Source: Yponomeuta sedellus
Lineage: Eukaryota > Arthropoda > Insecta > Lepidoptera > Yponomeutidae
Direction: 5' to 3'
NCBI GenBank assembly: GCA_934045075.1
Contig: OW203738.1
Span: forward strand, 7,328,487 to 7,392,486
Length of the DNA: 64,000 nt
Notes under the pieces: generated by a model
The model's input: only the letters and a program-made list of their open reading frames with translations
What the model was told of the DNA's origin: nothing
The model's database searches: none
Shown: piece by piece, positions 62,861 through 64,000 of the stretch
How the letters are laid out: every line of letters begins with the position of its first letter
How positions within the stretch are numbered: position 1 is the first letter of the stretch
Made by a program: the position numbers and the translations under genes

Positions 62861-64000
62861 TAGAAATGCTCAGTGAACGCGGTCTTTGGACTGGGGGGCC
62901 GTCTCAACTGAGCTGATAATTTTTGTCATATCATTGTTATTTAAGAAAAAAATGTTCCGTATAGCATAATAAAAAAAAATGATACAAATTTTAAGTTCTG
63001 CACTTTTAAGCACTGTTAGATTGTAAATTTGTTATATTTTATTTAAGTCTAATATTTGCACACCTTAACTGGTAGAGCATGCATGTTCTATTATTAAACT
63101 GTACCAGCTACTTCAATGTATTTACCATGCTTTAGCAAATAAAATGTTTTACTTTAATCTATTTATAATGCATATTTATTCAATAATGGTTGTTTCATTC
63201 ACACGATATATCGGTAGTCTAGGAACATTGCATTCTATTGAAATTCTATTGCAAAACTATGTAAGTATAAGACCCTAAGGCCTATCAATTGGAATGAGCT
63301 GCAGGTCATACATAAAGTTATTAATATGTTTCATAACATATTTTAGGCCTAAGTTACCAAATAAACGGTACTGTAGAAAATTTATTACTCTGTTATTGTA
63401 GCTATTATCTAAGCCATTTAGGAATAAGTTTGCCACTTTTTTGGGTACACTTCCAGGGAATAAGACCGTTATCTCATTGTCCATATGTCCATAAGTATAT
63501 TATTATTTTGTGAACATTTGGCATAATATCTTCTTAGAAATACTAAACACTTTTAAATACAAATATGTTAAACACTAACAAATATAACTGACTATTAATT
63601 GTTAAGATAGATATTATAGCCACTACCTTAAACTATTACCTCAGTTAATTTCATAAAGACACCAAATTATTTGTCTGTCCTAGTACGGAGGCATCGCCAG
63701 ATCGCCACCGGTACCAATAACGGTGCAGACTGGTAGTATAAATAAAAATATTTGTTTTATTTACGCTAGTAATTGCAATCTACTACAACATGCCGAGAAA
63801 CAGTAAACTAGTCTGTCGACTGGTTTCGAGTTCATTATTTCTGTTTACTGGCTCTTATTTTAAACGAGACTTTTGTAGATAAGTTTTGTCGCACGCATAG
63901 CTTGCAACGGTACCCACTTTTTGCTAGGACGTTTTTTAAATCCATTTATAGCATTGAGTTATATTCTTGACTTTATAGATACAATCTTCACTCGTCATTA
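62861..64000. other. AT-rich intergenic to window end, no gene seen
   Basis: The 69-codon minus frame (63275-63484: KVANLFLNGLDNSYNNRVIN) might be a retroelement scrap but was not recognised. No family repeats. Confidence 0.4.

Overview
This is insect nuclear DNA, most likely from a moth or butterfly. It is AT-rich, has almost no protein-coding genes, and is packed with retrotransposon debris, tRNA-headed SINEs, mariner, Harbinger and Helitron elements, and the short 'cagcagtgggga' and 'gtccactgctggac' repeats common in Lepidoptera. The order-level call is from memory of these repeats. The species cannot be named from the sequence.

One host gene is secure: a single-exon Hairy/Enhancer-of-split bHLH-Orange repressor on the minus strand (1598-2326) ending in WRPW. 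It comes with a readable TATA/Inr core promoter (2372-2404), a K box in the 3' UTR (1535-1540), a poly(A) signal (1406-1411) and, 1.7 kb upstream, a head-to-head Su(H) paired site with a 17-bp spacer (4055-4087). Together these read as a Notch-responsive E(spl) locus. Two further GC-rich, non-repetitive patches (about 49.4-50.1 kb and 59.7-59.9 kb) look promoter-like, but no gene can be attached to them with confidence.

The rest is mobile DNA. A non-LTR retrotransposon with two long intact ORFs lies at 41.4-46.0 kb. Two mariner elements with TA duplications (16.0-17.3 kb and 61.5-62.5 kb) are both broken; the second is nested inside a MITE. A 1,055-bp Harbinger derivative with a TAA duplication is at 46.7-47.8 kb. 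A 1.4-kb Helitron-like element carrying four 153-bp tandem units is at 13.2-14.6 kb. Fragments of at least three LINE types lie around 29.4-32.9 kb.

Two small families stand out. The first is a tRNA-Ile-like hairpin element, with about 14 insertions or fragments. Nine of them have recognisable 8-19-bp target duplications, and the forms include monomers, tandem dimers (about 309-bp period) and near-perfect snapback versions. The second is a SINE whose head closely resembles 5S rRNA including its internal promoter, with about 14 copies or fragments. The window also contains many short, near-perfect inverted duplications with tiny loops, some sitting exactly at element junctions, which suggests recurrent snapback or template-switch events.
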